A stretch of 64,000 nt of DNA from Bacteroidota bacterium (GTDB lineage: Bacteria; Bacteroidota; Bacteroidia; Bacteroidales; Prolixibacteraceae), in NCBI GenBank assembly GCA_023251455.1, contig JAHEYT010000036.1, forward strand, positions 4,505-68,504, given 5' to 3'. Both the position numbers and the translations under genes were made by a program. Below, piece after piece: positions 1-8,543 of this stretch (within the stretch, counting starts at the first letter, position 1; every line of letters starts with the position of its first letter). The notes below the pieces were generated by a model. The model saw only the letters and a list, made by a program, of their open reading frames with translations. It searched no databases and was not told where the DNA came from.

Positions 1-1
1 A

Positions 2-1300
2 GTCTGCGCATTTGCCAATAGCGAAGGAGGATTCCTGTTATTGGGCATTGACGATAAGGGGCAGATTATTGGAACTGAAATTGACAATCCGAAACGTTCT
101 GCCATTCAGGACTCCATAAGAGACATATCCCCAGCTATCCATGTGGATATTTATTCTGTAGATGTTGATGGTAAAAACGTATGGGTGATTGAAGTCCCAT
201 CAGGAAAAGATAAACCTTATGTTCTTTCCGGGGCAATCTATTTACGGGAAAGTGCTAATTCTCAAAAACTGACAACTGCCGAAGAAATCCGAAGTTTCTT
301 TCAGAGCAGCAATCGCATTTATTTCGATGCTGTTCCTTGCCTTAAATTTGATTTTGAAAGTGAGCTGGATAATGATATGTTTAATCTGTTCCGTGCCGAA
401 TCGGGCATTTCCGGGAACATATCCACCCAGCAGATATTAAATAATTTGCAGGTGTTAGATGAATCGGGTGTAATTAAAAATGGTGGAGTATTGTTCTTTA
501 GCAAGCAACCTGAAATTTCATTTCATCAGGCTGTTACCCGTTGTGTAAGGTTTAAAGGGAAAACCAAGGTACATATCATTGATGACAAAACATACGGAGG
601 CCCATTGTATCAACAGTACCAACAGGCTGAAAAATGGATTAAGGATAAACTTGAAGTAGCCTATATCATAGAGGGTATGGGGCCTCGTAAAGAAGTCTGG
701 GAAATTCCTCTTACCGTTTTTAAAGAATCGATTATTAACGCTCTTTCACACCGGGATTATTACGAACAAGGTGCCATTACAATGGTGGAAGTCTATGATG
801 ACCGGGTAGAGATTTCCAATCCGGGAGGGTTACTTATTGGTGTACAAAAGGATTTCGGCAAGAAAAGTATGACCAGGAATCCTCTTATTTTTGGTTTATT
901 TACCCGTATGAGTTTAGTGGAACAGGTTGCATCCGGCATTCCACGTATGCGCAAAGCAATGAAAGAAGCAGGTCTGCCGGAACCCACATTTACAACTGAT
1001 GGAGGTTTCTTTACCGTCGAATTTAAACGTCCCCAAAAGAATGACACTACAAATGACACTGCAAATTTAACAAGTGGCACTATAAATGGCACTTTAAATG
1101 GCACTATAAATCGGGAAAGTCCAATTGAAGAAATCGTATTAAAACTAATAGCCGAGCAGGAGGGATTGTCAGCCATAAAAATATCAAAACTAGTAAACAA
1201 GAGTTTGAGATCAACCATGCGATATCTGGATAATCTTAAAAAATCAGACAAAATTGAATTTAGGGGAGCATTGAAAAACGGAGGTTATTACTTAAAATAA
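2..1300 (+). CDS. AlbA_2/Schlafen-type ATP-binding regulator, 5'-truncated by window edge
   Basis: The reading frame is open from base 2, so the TTG at 41 is not the true start and the N-terminus lies outside the window. The first residues (FANSEGGFLLLGIDD) are the typical core of the AlbA_2 (Schlafen AAA_4-like) domain. Around in-window residues 235-280 is a GHKL-type ATP-binding region with ALSHRDYYEQG and NPGG. A polar linker with repeated N-G-T units (about residues 347-370) leads to a C-terminal winged helix. Proteins of this architecture are usually annotated as ATP-binding transcriptional regulators. Many sit on mobile elements, but their targets are mostly unknown. It is 9 bp upstream of the next gene, so the two are probably co-transcribed. 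Confidence 0.8.
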   Translation, partial: VCAFANSEGGFLLLGIDDKGQIIGTEIDNPKRSAIQDSIRDISPAIHVDIYSVDVDGKNVWVIEVPSGKDKPYVLSGAIYLRESANSQKLTTAEEIRSFFQSSNRIYFDAVPCLKFDFESELDNDMFNLFRAESGISGNISTQQILNNLQVLDESGVIKNGGVLFFSKQPEISFHQAVTRCVRFKGKTKVHIIDDKTYGGPLYQQYQQAEKWIKDKLEVAYIIEGMGPRKEVWEIPLTVFKESIINALSHRDYYEQGAITMVEVYDDRVEISNPGGLLIGVQKDFGKKSMTRNPLIFGLFTRMSLVEQVASGIPRMRKAMKEAGLPEPTFTTDGGFFTVEFKRPQKNDTTNDTANLTSGTINGTLNGTINRESPIEEIVLKLIAEQEGLSAIKISKLVNKSLRSTMRYLDNLKKSDKIEFRGALKNGGYYLK

Positions 1301-1309
1301 TTGTAAAGA

Positions 1310-2317
1310 ATGGAACAACTTCAAAACATTCAATCCGTTATCGAGTATTTCTCAGATATATATTCGTCCTGGCAAGAGGTTAACCGTCAGTTCTCAAATA
1401 AGATTCAGAATCCTGATTCAGGCGATCTGTCTTCTCAAAAGTTCCTATACAAGTTCTACAATAAAAACAAAGAGTCCAATGTCTTCCAAACTAATCTTTT
1501 AAACCTTATTCTGGCCAGTTCAGCAGAAAAAGCTGGAGTTGTTACAACTCCTTTACTTGTGTTGTTAAGGGAGAATATCTCTCTTTTTGAGAATAATAAA
1601 ACAATCCTGGAAAATCTGAATGCTCTCAAGATTATCGAGCAATCTTTGCTGTATTATCAAGACAAAAGAGTTTCACTGGGAGAAGATCTGAAACTGATAA
1701 AAACGTATCCTTATCCTTCGGAAGTAGAAAGGCAGATGCTGATTGATGAGACGCGAAAGGAATTAAACGAATTATCCGGTGAAGAAGAAATAGAAAGGAA
1801 CCGGATTACTCCATTTTGTGAAAACTTTTTCCCTGACATTTACCAACTAGGTAAAGAACTTGTAGCATTCATTATTGCTTATATTCCTGTAAAGGATGTG
1901 ATTGCTGAGAGTAAGGTAAAATCATTCAGACAAAATATTTCTAATGGCATTTTAGTTAAGAATGACCAGACAGATAAAGTGGATGAACCAGATGCGATTT
2001 TCAGGACAAGAATGTTTGAGAAGTTCCTGATACTGGAAAGAAGGCTCTTCACTGATAAATATCTGAAGGAAGAAAACCAGAATAAAGAACTGCGTTGGAT
2101 TTCCACCCACGAAAACGGGAAACCGGATATAAAAAGCTTGGTTACGTTTTTGGCCGGAATGCTCGATAATAACTATTTTCTCCCCAACAAAGACCCCAAA
2201 ATAAAAGCGTTTTTTGAATCCCGATATCATATCACCATTGGGCAAAACTTTGAAAGGAAAAGACGTGTGCCGCTTCTAAATGAATACAAAATAGTATTTC
2301 ATAACTATCCATTTTAA
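1310..2317 (+). CDS. Hypothetical protein with RteC-like C-terminal region
   Basis: A 335-residue soluble protein without signal peptide or membrane segment. I do not recognise the N-terminal 230 residues, which are charged and helical. The last 70 residues (WISTHENGKPDIKSL, a NNYF motif, then FFESRYHITIGQNFERKRR) resemble the C-terminal part of RteC-type proteins of Bacteroides mobile elements in spacing and character. In those elements RteC controls excision. The resemblance is by eye and weak. The gene follows the AlbA_2-type regulator after 9 bp and precedes the DUF3853 gene by 183 bp, so a role in element regulation is plausible but unproven. Confidence 0.5.
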   Translation: MEQLQNIQSVIEYFSDIYSSWQEVNRQFSNKIQNPDSGDLSSQKFLYKFYNKNKESNVFQTNLLNLILASSAEKAGVVTTPLLVLLRENISLFENNKTILENLNALKIIEQSLLYYQDKRVSLGEDLKLIKTYPYPSEVERQMLIDETRKELNELSGEEEIERNRITPFCENFFPDIYQLGKELVAFIIAYIPVKDVIAESKVKSFRQNISNGILVKNDQTDKVDEPDAIFRTRMFEKFLILERRLFTDKYLKEENQNKELRWISTHENGKPDIKSLVTFLAGMLDNNYFLPNKDPKIKAFFESRYHITIGQNFERKRRVPLLNEYKIVFHNYPF

Positions 2318-2500
2318 TGAACCGGCAGCGGTCGTAATACGAAATTACATCACCTATATTTTTTATATATCAATGACTATCAACCACTAACACTCCCTAA
2401 AACTACGATTCCCTGATACTCAAGGAAACTCAAATTAATATTGCGGTATGATTGATAGACCGGCCGGCTATCGTTATGTATCACGTAAAATTAATTTGAT

Positions 2501-2809
2501 ATGAACATTAAAGATTTAAAAGAAAAGCCTATCTGGCAAATGACAGGGGAAGAGTTCTTGTTCCTTCAGCAAAATTCGGAATCCAAGCAGGTACAATCGG
2601 CAGCAACTTCAGTTACCAACCCACAAAAGAAGTACGTCTATGGCATTGCAGGTATTGCCCGGTTATTTGGATGCAGTACTCCAACAGCAAACCGGATCAA
2701 ACAAAGCGGTAAGATCGATAAAGCCATTACCCAAATAGGTAGAAAAATTATTGTCGATGCAGAATTAGCGCTGGAACTTGCCGGGCGCAAATCCGGTGGA
2801 AGGAAGTAG
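2501..2809 (+). CDS. DUF3853 family excisionase-like DNA-binding protein
   Basis: A 102-residue protein. The C-terminal half (YGIAGIARLFGCSTPTANRI, then a basic stretch and IGRKIIVDAELALELA) is a MerR/excisionase-like winged helix as found in DUF3853 proteins of Bacteroidota mobile elements. The start ATG at 2501 follows an AT-rich leader. It ends 3 bp before the ATPase gene, so the two are translationally linked. Such small HTH proteins normally precede the RepA-like ATPase and primase in mobilizable elements and are thought to act in excision or control of replication genes. The specific role here is inferred from context. Confidence 0.75.
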   Translation: MNIKDLKEKPIWQMTGEEFLFLQQNSESKQVQSAATSVTNPQKKYVYGIAGIARLFGCSTPTANRIKQSGKIDKAITQIGRKIIVDAELALELAGRKSGGRK

Positions 2810-2812
2810 GCA

Positions 2813-3871
2813 ATGACAAAGTCGAAACAACCGGAATCAGGCACAGTGATCGACTTTACCGAGCTTTGGCAAAAATCCCGGCTTTTAATAACGGATGAGT
2901 TTGTTTCTCCGCCTGTAATTGTGAAGGTGGACGATTCAATCATTTGTACTTTGGGAAATTTCAGTGCATCTACTGGCAAAGCCAAGAGCAAAAAAACATT
3001 CAATGTCTGTGCTATTGTTGCGGCGGCTTTATCCAACAGTACGGTGTTGAATTATTCAGCCTCTCTGCCAGAAGGTAAACGCAAAATTCTGTATGCCGAC
3101 ACTGAACAAAGCGCTTTTCATTGCCTGCGAACATTGAAACGAATCCTGAAACTGGCCGATCTTCCTTTAGACCAGCAACCTGAATCTTTGGAGTTCCTTT
3201 CCCTTCGAAAGTATTCCCCGAAAATACGGCTGGCCATCATCGAAGAGGCAATCTGCCATACGGAAGGTTTAGGGCTTGTGATCATTGACGGAATTCGTGA
3301 CCTGGCTTACGATATTAATAGTCCGGGCGAATCAACCGATTTGATTACTAAACTGATGCAATGGACAGATGAAAGGTTGGTACATATCCACACGGTTTTA
3401 CACCTAAATAAAGGTGATGACAATACACGCGGGCATCTGGGAACAGAACTGAACAACAAAGCTGAAACCGTTTTGCAGGTAACCAAAGACGAGCTTGACA
3501 AAGACATCAGTTCGGTATCATCCATGTACATCCGGGATATAGATTTTAACCCGTTTGCCTTCCGTATCAACAGCATTGGATTACCTGAACCTGTGGAAGA
3601 TTATCATCCCAAACAAGCCGCTTCTCAAAAAGGCTTCGATTATCTCGAAGTACCGGAAGTCAGGCACCAAGAAGCGTTGGAAAACCTATTTGCTGATGCT
3701 GAACTGATCTCGTACAGCAGCCTGATCGATAAGTTACAGAAAAGTTATGCCCTGGTCGGTTATTCTTTCGGAGTAAACAAAGCCAAATTATTGAAAGTAT
3801 TCCTTGAAAATAAACGGATGATTCTCAAAGACGATAAATCGTACCGGTTTAACCCGGATTTTCACTATTAG
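2813..3871 (+). CDS. RepA-like AAA ATPase (putative replicative helicase/loader)
   Basis: A 352-residue P-loop ATPase of the RecA/RepA (AAA_25-like) type. A Walker A-like motif, GNFSASTGKAKSKKTF, lies near residue 47. A Walker B strand, LGLVIIDGIRD, lies near residue 155. A conserved HLNKGDDNTRGHLGTEL segment near 200 resembles the sensor loop of hexameric helicases. The C-terminal 80 residues look like a winged helix. In Bacteroidota mobilizable elements this gene type sits directly before a Toprim primase and is believed to support replication of the excised circle. It is followed by an iteron-rich spacer, consistent with an origin. Confidence 0.8.
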   Translation: MTKSKQPESGTVIDFTELWQKSRLLITDEFVSPPVIVKVDDSIICTLGNFSASTGKAKSKKTFNVCAIVAAALSNSTVLNYSASLPEGKRKILYADTEQSAFHCLRTLKRILKLADLPLDQQPESLEFLSLRKYSPKIRLAIIEEAICHTEGLGLVIIDGIRDLAYDINSPGESTDLITKLMQWTDERLVHIHTVLHLNKGDDNTRGHLGTELNNKAETVLQVTKDELDKDISSVSSMYIRDIDFNPFAFRINSIGLPEPVEDYHPKQAASQKGFDYLEVPEVRHQEALENLFADAELISYSSLIDKLQKSYALVGYSFGVNKAKLLKVFLENKRMILKDDKSYRFNPDFHY

Positions 3872-4183
3872 ACCGGTTTAGTTTAGTCTGGGTGTATATA
3901 TAATAAACCATACTAAACCAGTTTAAGCAGTTTAAACCGGTTTATCGTGCCAGGGTATCGGCTTGGTTTAGGTTAAACCGCTAAACTAAACTTCATTCCG
4001 GGTTTACCAAATAATCAGGCTGGCCAAAAGAAAAAGATACGGATAAAAATACAATGGTGTGTATGGCCATTGGTATGTTGGTGCATAGGCACATCAGTAC
4101 GTTGGTACAACAATACAACAATGTATTAATACCTCTATACAACAATCATTCATTCAATTAATCAAACATTCAACTTTAAAAAC
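3872..4183. other. Iteron-rich, AT-rich spacer; candidate replication origin
   Basis: This 312-bp gap between the ATPase and primase genes carries no gene. It is packed with GTTTA/TAAAC units. A GTTTAGTTTAG at 3876-3886 is matched by its exact reverse complement at 3981-3991. A perfect palindrome TAAACCGGTTTA lies at 3933-3944, and another inverted pair, GGTTTA/TAAACC, at 3965-3979. The right half (about 4075-4170) is AT-rich with repeated TACAACAA units. Position between helicase-like and primase genes plus iterons fits an origin. It could alternatively be an operator array for the primase promoter. Confidence 0.5.
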
Positions 4184-5095
4184 ATGAATATCAGTGAAGC
4201 AAAAAACATAGTCCTGGCAGATTACCTGCAATCCATCGGGATAACTCCCTGCAAAAAGCAAGGGAACAGCCTTTGGTACTATTCTCCTTTCAGAAATGAA
4301 ACCGAACCCTCATTCAAGTTAAACCTTGCCTTAAACCAATGGTATGATTTCGGACTGGGTAAAGGCGGTAATATTATCAGCTTTATCCTGGAGCAACATC
4401 AAACCGACAATGTTTCGCAAGCCCTTCAAATTCTGTCCGGTAAAACTTTGGATGTTAAGCCCCATTCATTTTCTTTTCGCCAGCAGGAAAATTTACCTTG
4501 CTTTGACGATATAAGGGTTAAACCGCTTGAAAACCCCGCTCTAATTCAATACCTGAAAGATCGGCATGTTCATGTTGCTTGTGCCATGAATACGTGTAAA
4601 GAGGTGCATTTCAAAACCAGGGACAAAGCTTATTTTGCCATAGGATTTGAAAATAACCTGGGCGGATTTGAATTGAGAAACAAGTACTTTAAGGGTACTC
4701 TGTCCCCAAAAGGAATTACCAACATTCCAAATGGGAAAGCTACCTGCTGCATTTTTGAGGGATTTATGGACTACCTTTCATTTCTTACCATTGCACAGAA
4801 ACAATCTCCTGGTCCAGGCAGCATAAGTAAACAGGATTACATTATCCTAAATTCCGTAGCTAACGTTTCCAAAGCAATAAGTGTTATCGAAAATTATAAA
4901 GAGAAGTATTGCTATTTAGACAATGACAAGGCCGGAGTTTCGGCTTTCCGTGAGATCCAGAAGAAATGCGGCCAAAATGTAAAAGATATGTCTGCCACAT
5001 ACCGGGAACACAATGACCTGAACGATTACCTCTGCCAGAAGAAAAAGACCTTGGACTTACCTCAAAAATTAAAACAACCGAGATTAAAACGGTAA
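4184..5095 (+). CDS. Toprim-domain DNA primase with degenerate CHC2-like N-terminus
   Basis: A 303-residue protein. Residues 15-75 follow the CHC2 zinc-binding fold of DnaG-type primases (YYSPFRNETEPSF, then WYDFGLGKGGNIISF), but the usual Cys-His-Cys-Cys ligands are not evident. The Toprim region has an acidic IFEGFMDYLSFL motif near residue 190 and a YLDNDKAG motif near 245, the expected glutamate and aspartate metal sites. The length is typical of element-borne primases, which lack the DnaB-interaction domain of chromosomal DnaG. Together with the preceding ATPase it probably primes replication or complementary-strand synthesis after transfer. Confidence 0.82.
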   Translation: MNISEAKNIVLADYLQSIGITPCKKQGNSLWYYSPFRNETEPSFKLNLALNQWYDFGLGKGGNIISFILEQHQTDNVSQALQILSGKTLDVKPHSFSFRQQENLPCFDDIRVKPLENPALIQYLKDRHVHVACAMNTCKEVHFKTRDKAYFAIGFENNLGGFELRNKYFKGTLSPKGITNIPNGKATCCIFEGFMDYLSFLTIAQKQSPGPGSISKQDYIILNSVANVSKAISVIENYKEKYCYLDNDKAGVSAFREIQKKCGQNVKDMSATYREHNDLNDYLCQKKKTLDLPQKLKQPRLKR

Positions 5096-5127
5096 AACGT
5101 AATCGGCGGGCAATCTTTGGTTTTATC

Positions 5128-5345
5128 GGGGAGTAAGTTGGTGTTGTGCCCAGACCTGTGACCCTGTAGCAGAATAGCGAATTATGAATAATTCTGAACT
5201 GAAATAAATAAGAATGAATGGAAATAAACATTTTCGAATAGAATCAGATAATTTATTCATTATTAGTCCTATTCATGCAGAACTATCCCGTCTGAGTGGG
5301 GAGCAAGTTTGTGTATCGGTCTGCCCGATACCTTGCTCTGCGAGG
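5128..5345. other. Putative oriT region upstream of mobC
   Basis: A nested hairpin lies just upstream of mobC. The outer arms are GAGCAAG (5301-5307) and CTTGCTC (5332-5338). The inner arms are TATCGG (5314-5319) and CCGATA (5325-5330). A 17-nt sequence at its left edge (5298-5314) is repeated with two mismatches at 5128-5144. Hairpins with a nearby repeat immediately upstream of relaxase genes are the usual form of a transfer origin. The nic site cannot be assigned from sequence alone. Confidence 0.5.
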
Positions 5346-5391
5346 CTAAAAACATCCCGTCGGTCTAAACGGAACAATTAAATCACAAATC

Positions 5392-5754
5392 ATGAGAACG
5401 CTCAAAAACAGAAATATCGGTGGCAGACCACCCAAAGCACCTGCCGAAAAAAAGGGTTATAAAATCACGATCAAAATGGACACAGAAGAATACTATACCT
5501 TAAAAGCCAAAGCACGAGATGCTGGGATTAACCGTAGCGAATTTATTCGCCTTTGTATTCGTTCCAGCGTGGTTAAGCAACACCTCACATCGGAGCAGAT
5601 GGGACATATACGGCAACTCAGCGGCATGGCCAACAACGTTAACCAGGTTGCACATCGGGCAAACGCTGCCGGTTATTCGGATGTACACAGGCAATGCCTT
5701 TCTATGAATGAACGGTTGGATAACGTAATCAAAAAGATTGAAGATGATTGCTAA
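5392..5754 (+). CDS. mobC: MobC-type relaxosome accessory protein
   Basis: A 120-residue protein. The N-terminal basic GGRPPK motif is followed by a ribbon-helix-helix region (YKITIKMDTEEYYTLKAKA, then GINRSEFIRLCI), and the C-terminal part (LSGMANNVNQVAHRANA) is typical of the MobC family. MobC proteins bind oriT and help the relaxase open the strands. The stop codon overlaps the relaxase start region by 11 bp, so the two are translationally coupled. A candidate oriT lies 50-260 bp upstream. Confidence 0.85.
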   Translation: MRTLKNRNIGGRPPKAPAEKKGYKITIKMDTEEYYTLKAKARDAGINRSEFIRLCIRSSVVKQHLTSEQMGHIRQLSGMANNVNQVAHRANAAGYSDVHRQCLSMNERLDNVIKKIEDDC

Positions 5755-6688
5755 AATTGTACAAGGCCGTGGGTTTCGCGGCGTGGTAAACTATGTTCTG
5801 GATAAAGACCATTCTCATTTGCTTTATGCTGACGGAGTAAGGTTGAAAGACAAAGAATCCATTATTAAAAGTTTTGTTGTCCAGCAAAAACTGAACCCGA
5901 AAATAGCAAAACCAGTGGCGCATATTTCGCTGGACTTTTCTGTCCAGGATAAAAACAGGCTTTCCGATCAATTTATGGCTGGTATGGCACTGGAGTACAT
6001 GGAAAGGATGGGATACCGGGATACACAGTACATCATTACACGCCACCATGACACAGACCATCCACATATCCATATCGTGATCAACCGGATTGATAATAAT
6101 GGGAAGCGGATCTCCGACCAGAATGAAAAGTTGCGCAATACCAAGATTTGTATGGAGCTAACCAAAAAGTACGGCTTGTATATTGCTTCAGGCAAAGAGA
6201 ACGTAAAAGAGCATCGGTTAAAAGAACCCGATAAAACCAAATACGAAATTTATCATGCACTCCAATCAGCTATATATAAATGTCGGAACTGGCAGGAATT
6301 AAAAGCAGAGTTACTCAAATCAGGGATTAAAACCGAATTCCAAAATAACGGAGCTACAGACAAAATACAAGGAGTACGGTTTGGAAAGAATGGGTATGAA
6401 TTCAACGGTTCCAAAATTGACAGGACCTGCAGTTATTCCAAAATCAATTACCGGTTGCAGCAAAACGAGAGATTACAACAGGCTCAAAAACACCAAGCGG
6501 AACAACCTGCATGGGAGGATGACATGGAATTTTCCTCGACCATGAAAAGCATAACTTCCTCATTGGGGGGGCTATTCGATATACTACAACCTTCACCCGT
6601 CTATGATGAAAATCAGGCAGAAGTTTTTAGAAAGGAAGCAAAAAAGCGAAGGAAGAAGAAAGCAAACCAATACAGACAACGATTGTGA
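5744..6688 (+). CDS. Relaxase/mobilization nuclease (MobA/VirD2-like family)
   Basis: A 314-residue relaxase. The ATG at 5744 is preferred over an in-frame TTG at 5738, and the first residues MIAKIVQGRGFRG are typical of the family. The metal-binding triad appears as HDTDHPHIHIVINR near residues 101-115. The tyrosine in GVVNYVLD near residue 17 is the likely nicking residue. The C-terminus is rich in K/R (KKRRKKKANQ), as in other DNA-binding relaxases. At this length it is a compact mobilization relaxase, not a self-transfer TraI. It acts in the cytoplasm with MobC to nick oriT. Confidence 0.9.
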   Translation: MIAKIVQGRGFRGVVNYVLDKDHSHLLYADGVRLKDKESIIKSFVVQQKLNPKIAKPVAHISLDFSVQDKNRLSDQFMAGMALEYMERMGYRDTQYIITRHHDTDHPHIHIVINRIDNNGKRISDQNEKLRNTKICMELTKKYGLYIASGKENVKEHRLKEPDKTKYEIYHALQSAIYKCRNWQELKAELLKSGIKTEFQNNGATDKIQGVRFGKNGYEFNGSKIDRTCSYSKINYRLQQNERLQQAQKHQAEQPAWEDDMEFSSTMKSITSSLGGLFDILQPSPVYDENQAEVFRKEAKKRRKKKANQYRQRL

Positions 6689-6709
6689 TTTATTTAAAAA
6701 TCAATACTT

Positions 6710-7384
6710 ATGGGTACAAGCAAAATGGATTCTTCGGCAGTTTATACACTGTTCGAAGAATTAAAACAAAAGATAGATGAATTGAGCAAAAAGTCAATTC
6801 CAGATAACCAGGCTAATTCAACTTTTGATACAGAGGAACTAATATCGCTTATCGAAGATTTACAAATCAGGATTAACCAACAGCAGTTTACACCGGAACA
6901 AATAAAAAACTTGGGACAGATTTCGGCCTATTCGGTAAACAAGGTAAGTGAGAATCTCAATAAAGTATTTACTGAAATTAAAGCGGTAATTACTCCTATC
7001 GATGAAAAGGTCTCCCTGCTGAGGTTCCCTCAAAATATAGCTATCCGCAATGATCATTTTTTTAGTGTGGATTTTCGAAATAGCAAGGCTGCTATAACAA
7101 TGATCTCAATGGCTTTAATCATTTTGCTTTCTTTTGGCGGCAATATCTGGCAATTAAACAGGAATAGCCAACTAAAAGATAATGATCTGAAATACCGCTA
7201 TATTAAATCGACGAATGGGATTGATCCGGAGAACTTGTACAAACTTGAAGACATTTTTCAATATAATCGGGATAAGAAACTGATCAAAGAGATTCGCGGA
7301 AACGTGGAGGAATATGAAAGGAATGTAAAGGAGGTTGCGGAGAAGATTGAACGTGAAAGACTTAAGAATGACAACACAAAATAA
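6710..7384 (+). CDS. Mobilization-associated membrane coiled-coil protein
   Basis: A 224-residue protein 21 bp after the relaxase, so in the same operon. Residues 1-110 are helical and charged, with likely coiled-coil stretches. A single hydrophobic segment (ITMISMALIILLSFGGNIWQ) near 125-145 should span the membrane. A second charged helical region follows and ends in E/K-rich sequence. Genes of this kind often follow relaxases in Bacteroidota mobilizable elements, and a role in linking the relaxosome to the membrane or to the helper coupling protein is a reasonable inference. I do not recognise a named family. Confidence 0.6.
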   Translation: MGTSKMDSSAVYTLFEELKQKIDELSKKSIPDNQANSTFDTEELISLIEDLQIRINQQQFTPEQIKNLGQISAYSVNKVSENLNKVFTEIKAVITPIDEKVSLLRFPQNIAIRNDHFFSVDFRNSKAAITMISMALIILLSFGGNIWQLNRNSQLKDNDLKYRYIKSTNGIDPENLYKLEDIFQYNRDKKLIKEIRGNVEEYERNVKEVAEKIERERLKNDNTK

Positions 7385-7417
7385 TAATAACAATTTGGGG
7401 TAATCAGAAAAGGAAAA

Positions 7418-7462
7418 GTCAGTAGTCATTGCAAAACGTTCCGAATGACTTCTGACTTTTTT
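7418..7462. terminator. Hairpin terminator / left cargo-flanking inverted repeat
   Basis: Arms GTCAGTAGTCATT (7418-7430) and AATGACTTCTGAC (7444-7456) enclose a 13-nt loop and are followed by six T. It lies between the convergent mobilization operon and the AraC gene, so it can act as a terminator. A near-identical copy with the loop inverted is found at 24183-24221. Confidence 0.7.
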
Positions 7463-7475
7463 CTGACTGAAAAAC

Positions 7476-8387
7476 TTAATTTTGAAACCGGTATTCATTG
7501 GGCGTAAAGCCTGTTACGTTTTTAAACAGTCTGGTAAAGTGCTGAGGATATTTGAACCCCAATTCGTAAGCAATTTCATTTACACTTTTATTGCTGTCAA
7601 AGGTTTTGTTCTTGGCAATGTCAATAATTTTGTTCTGAATGTATTCCTTGGCTGATTTTCCGGTTTCTTTTTTAATCAAATCGCCAAAGTAATTGGCTGA
7701 CAAATGAAGCTCTTCTGCGAAATAAGCGACAGAAGGTAATCCCATATTTCGAGGTTTGTCTGACGAAAAATAGCCATTCAGCAGTTCTTCAAATTTTTCT
7801 AAAATGCCTTTATTGAGATTGTCTCTCGTAATGAATTGGCGGTCGTAGAAACGGTCGCAGTAATTCAGGAACAATTCGATATTTGAGGCAATCAATTTTC
7901 TGCTGTGTTTGTCGATGTTTTGCTGCAATTCAAAGTCTATTTTTGAAAAACAATCAAGCACAATCTGCCTTTCACGTTCTGACAGGTGCAACGCTTCGTT
8001 AGCGTTGTAGCTGAAGAAGTTATACTCATGGATGATCCTGCCCAGAGACGTCCCGCGGATCAGGTCGGGATGGAATACAAGGGCGTATCCTTTGGGCTGA
8101 TACACCTGTCCGTCGGTTTCAATCACCATCAGTTGCCCTGGTGCAGCAAAAACCAGGGTGCCTTCCTGATAGTCGTAGTAATTTTGGCCATATCTTATAT
8201 CGCAGCCTTTTACATCCTTCAAAAAGATACAATACAGGCCGTAATTTATCCGAACACTCTTTTCTCCATCCCACGACCTTGGATTCGCTTTGGAAAAATC
8301 GATTACGCTAACCAAAGGGTGCAAGGTTTCTTGATTATTCAGGGCATTGTATTCAGTTACCGTATCAAATTTGAAAATCCGTTCCAT
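7476..8387 (-). CDS. AraC family transcriptional regulator
   Basis: A 303-residue protein. The N-terminal 160 residues form a cupin-like sensory domain typical of AraC regulators. The C-terminal 100 residues hold the two helix-turn-helix motifs (AEELHLSANYFGDLIKKETG, then SVNEIAYELGFKYPQHFTRL and a TPNEYR end). It is transcribed divergently from the esterase operon across a 156-bp gap. That gap contains one of two matching promoter modules; the other is upstream of the carboxymuconolactone decarboxylase-like gene. It is therefore the likely activator of both cargo operons. The inducer is unknown, but the enzymes suggest an aldehyde, ester or lactone. Confidence 0.92.
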   Translation of the reverse strand: MERIFKFDTVTEYNALNNQETLHPLVSVIDFSKANPRSWDGEKSVRINYGLYCIFLKDVKGCDIRYGQNYYDYQEGTLVFAAPGQLMVIETDGQVYQPKGYALVFHPDLIRGTSLGRIIHEYNFFSYNANEALHLSERERQIVLDCFSKIDFELQQNIDKHSRKLIASNIELFLNYCDRFYDRQFITRDNLNKGILEKFEELLNGYFSSDKPRNMGLPSVAYFAEELHLSANYFGDLIKKETGKSAKEYIQNKIIDIAKNKTFDSNKSVNEIAYELGFKYPQHFTRLFKNVTGFTPNEYRFQN

Positions 8388-8457
8388 ATCTTTTTTTGTT
8401 TTTCTGAAGCAAATTTAATCATTCCAACCTAGCCGCAATCATTCAGGATATCCAATC

Positions 8458-8524
8458 AGTAAAAATGGTAGAAGATACAGTAATTTGTACACCAATTCCT
8501 GATTGGCAAGTCCTTACATTTGTT
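8458..8524 (+). promoter_or_regulatory. Promoter module A of the cargo regulon (putative AraC site plus -7 box)
   Basis: The box AGTAAAAATGGTAG (8458-8471) is followed at offset +22 by GTAAT, at +31 by ACACCA and at +57 by TACATTTG (8515-8522), a perfect TAnnTTTG -7 element of Bacteroidota. The same box with the same offsets recurs at 12563-12629. The box sits where an activator would contact RNA polymerase. That the neighbouring AraC protein binds it is inference. Confidence 0.65.
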
Positions 8525-8543
8525 GTATCAAAAAAACAGTAAA

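Noticed and set aside
4051-4170. GTTGGT motifs near the primase as extra LytTR sites
   Set aside because: Spacing is irregular and the context differs from the paired site at 17854; more likely part of the origin-like repeats.
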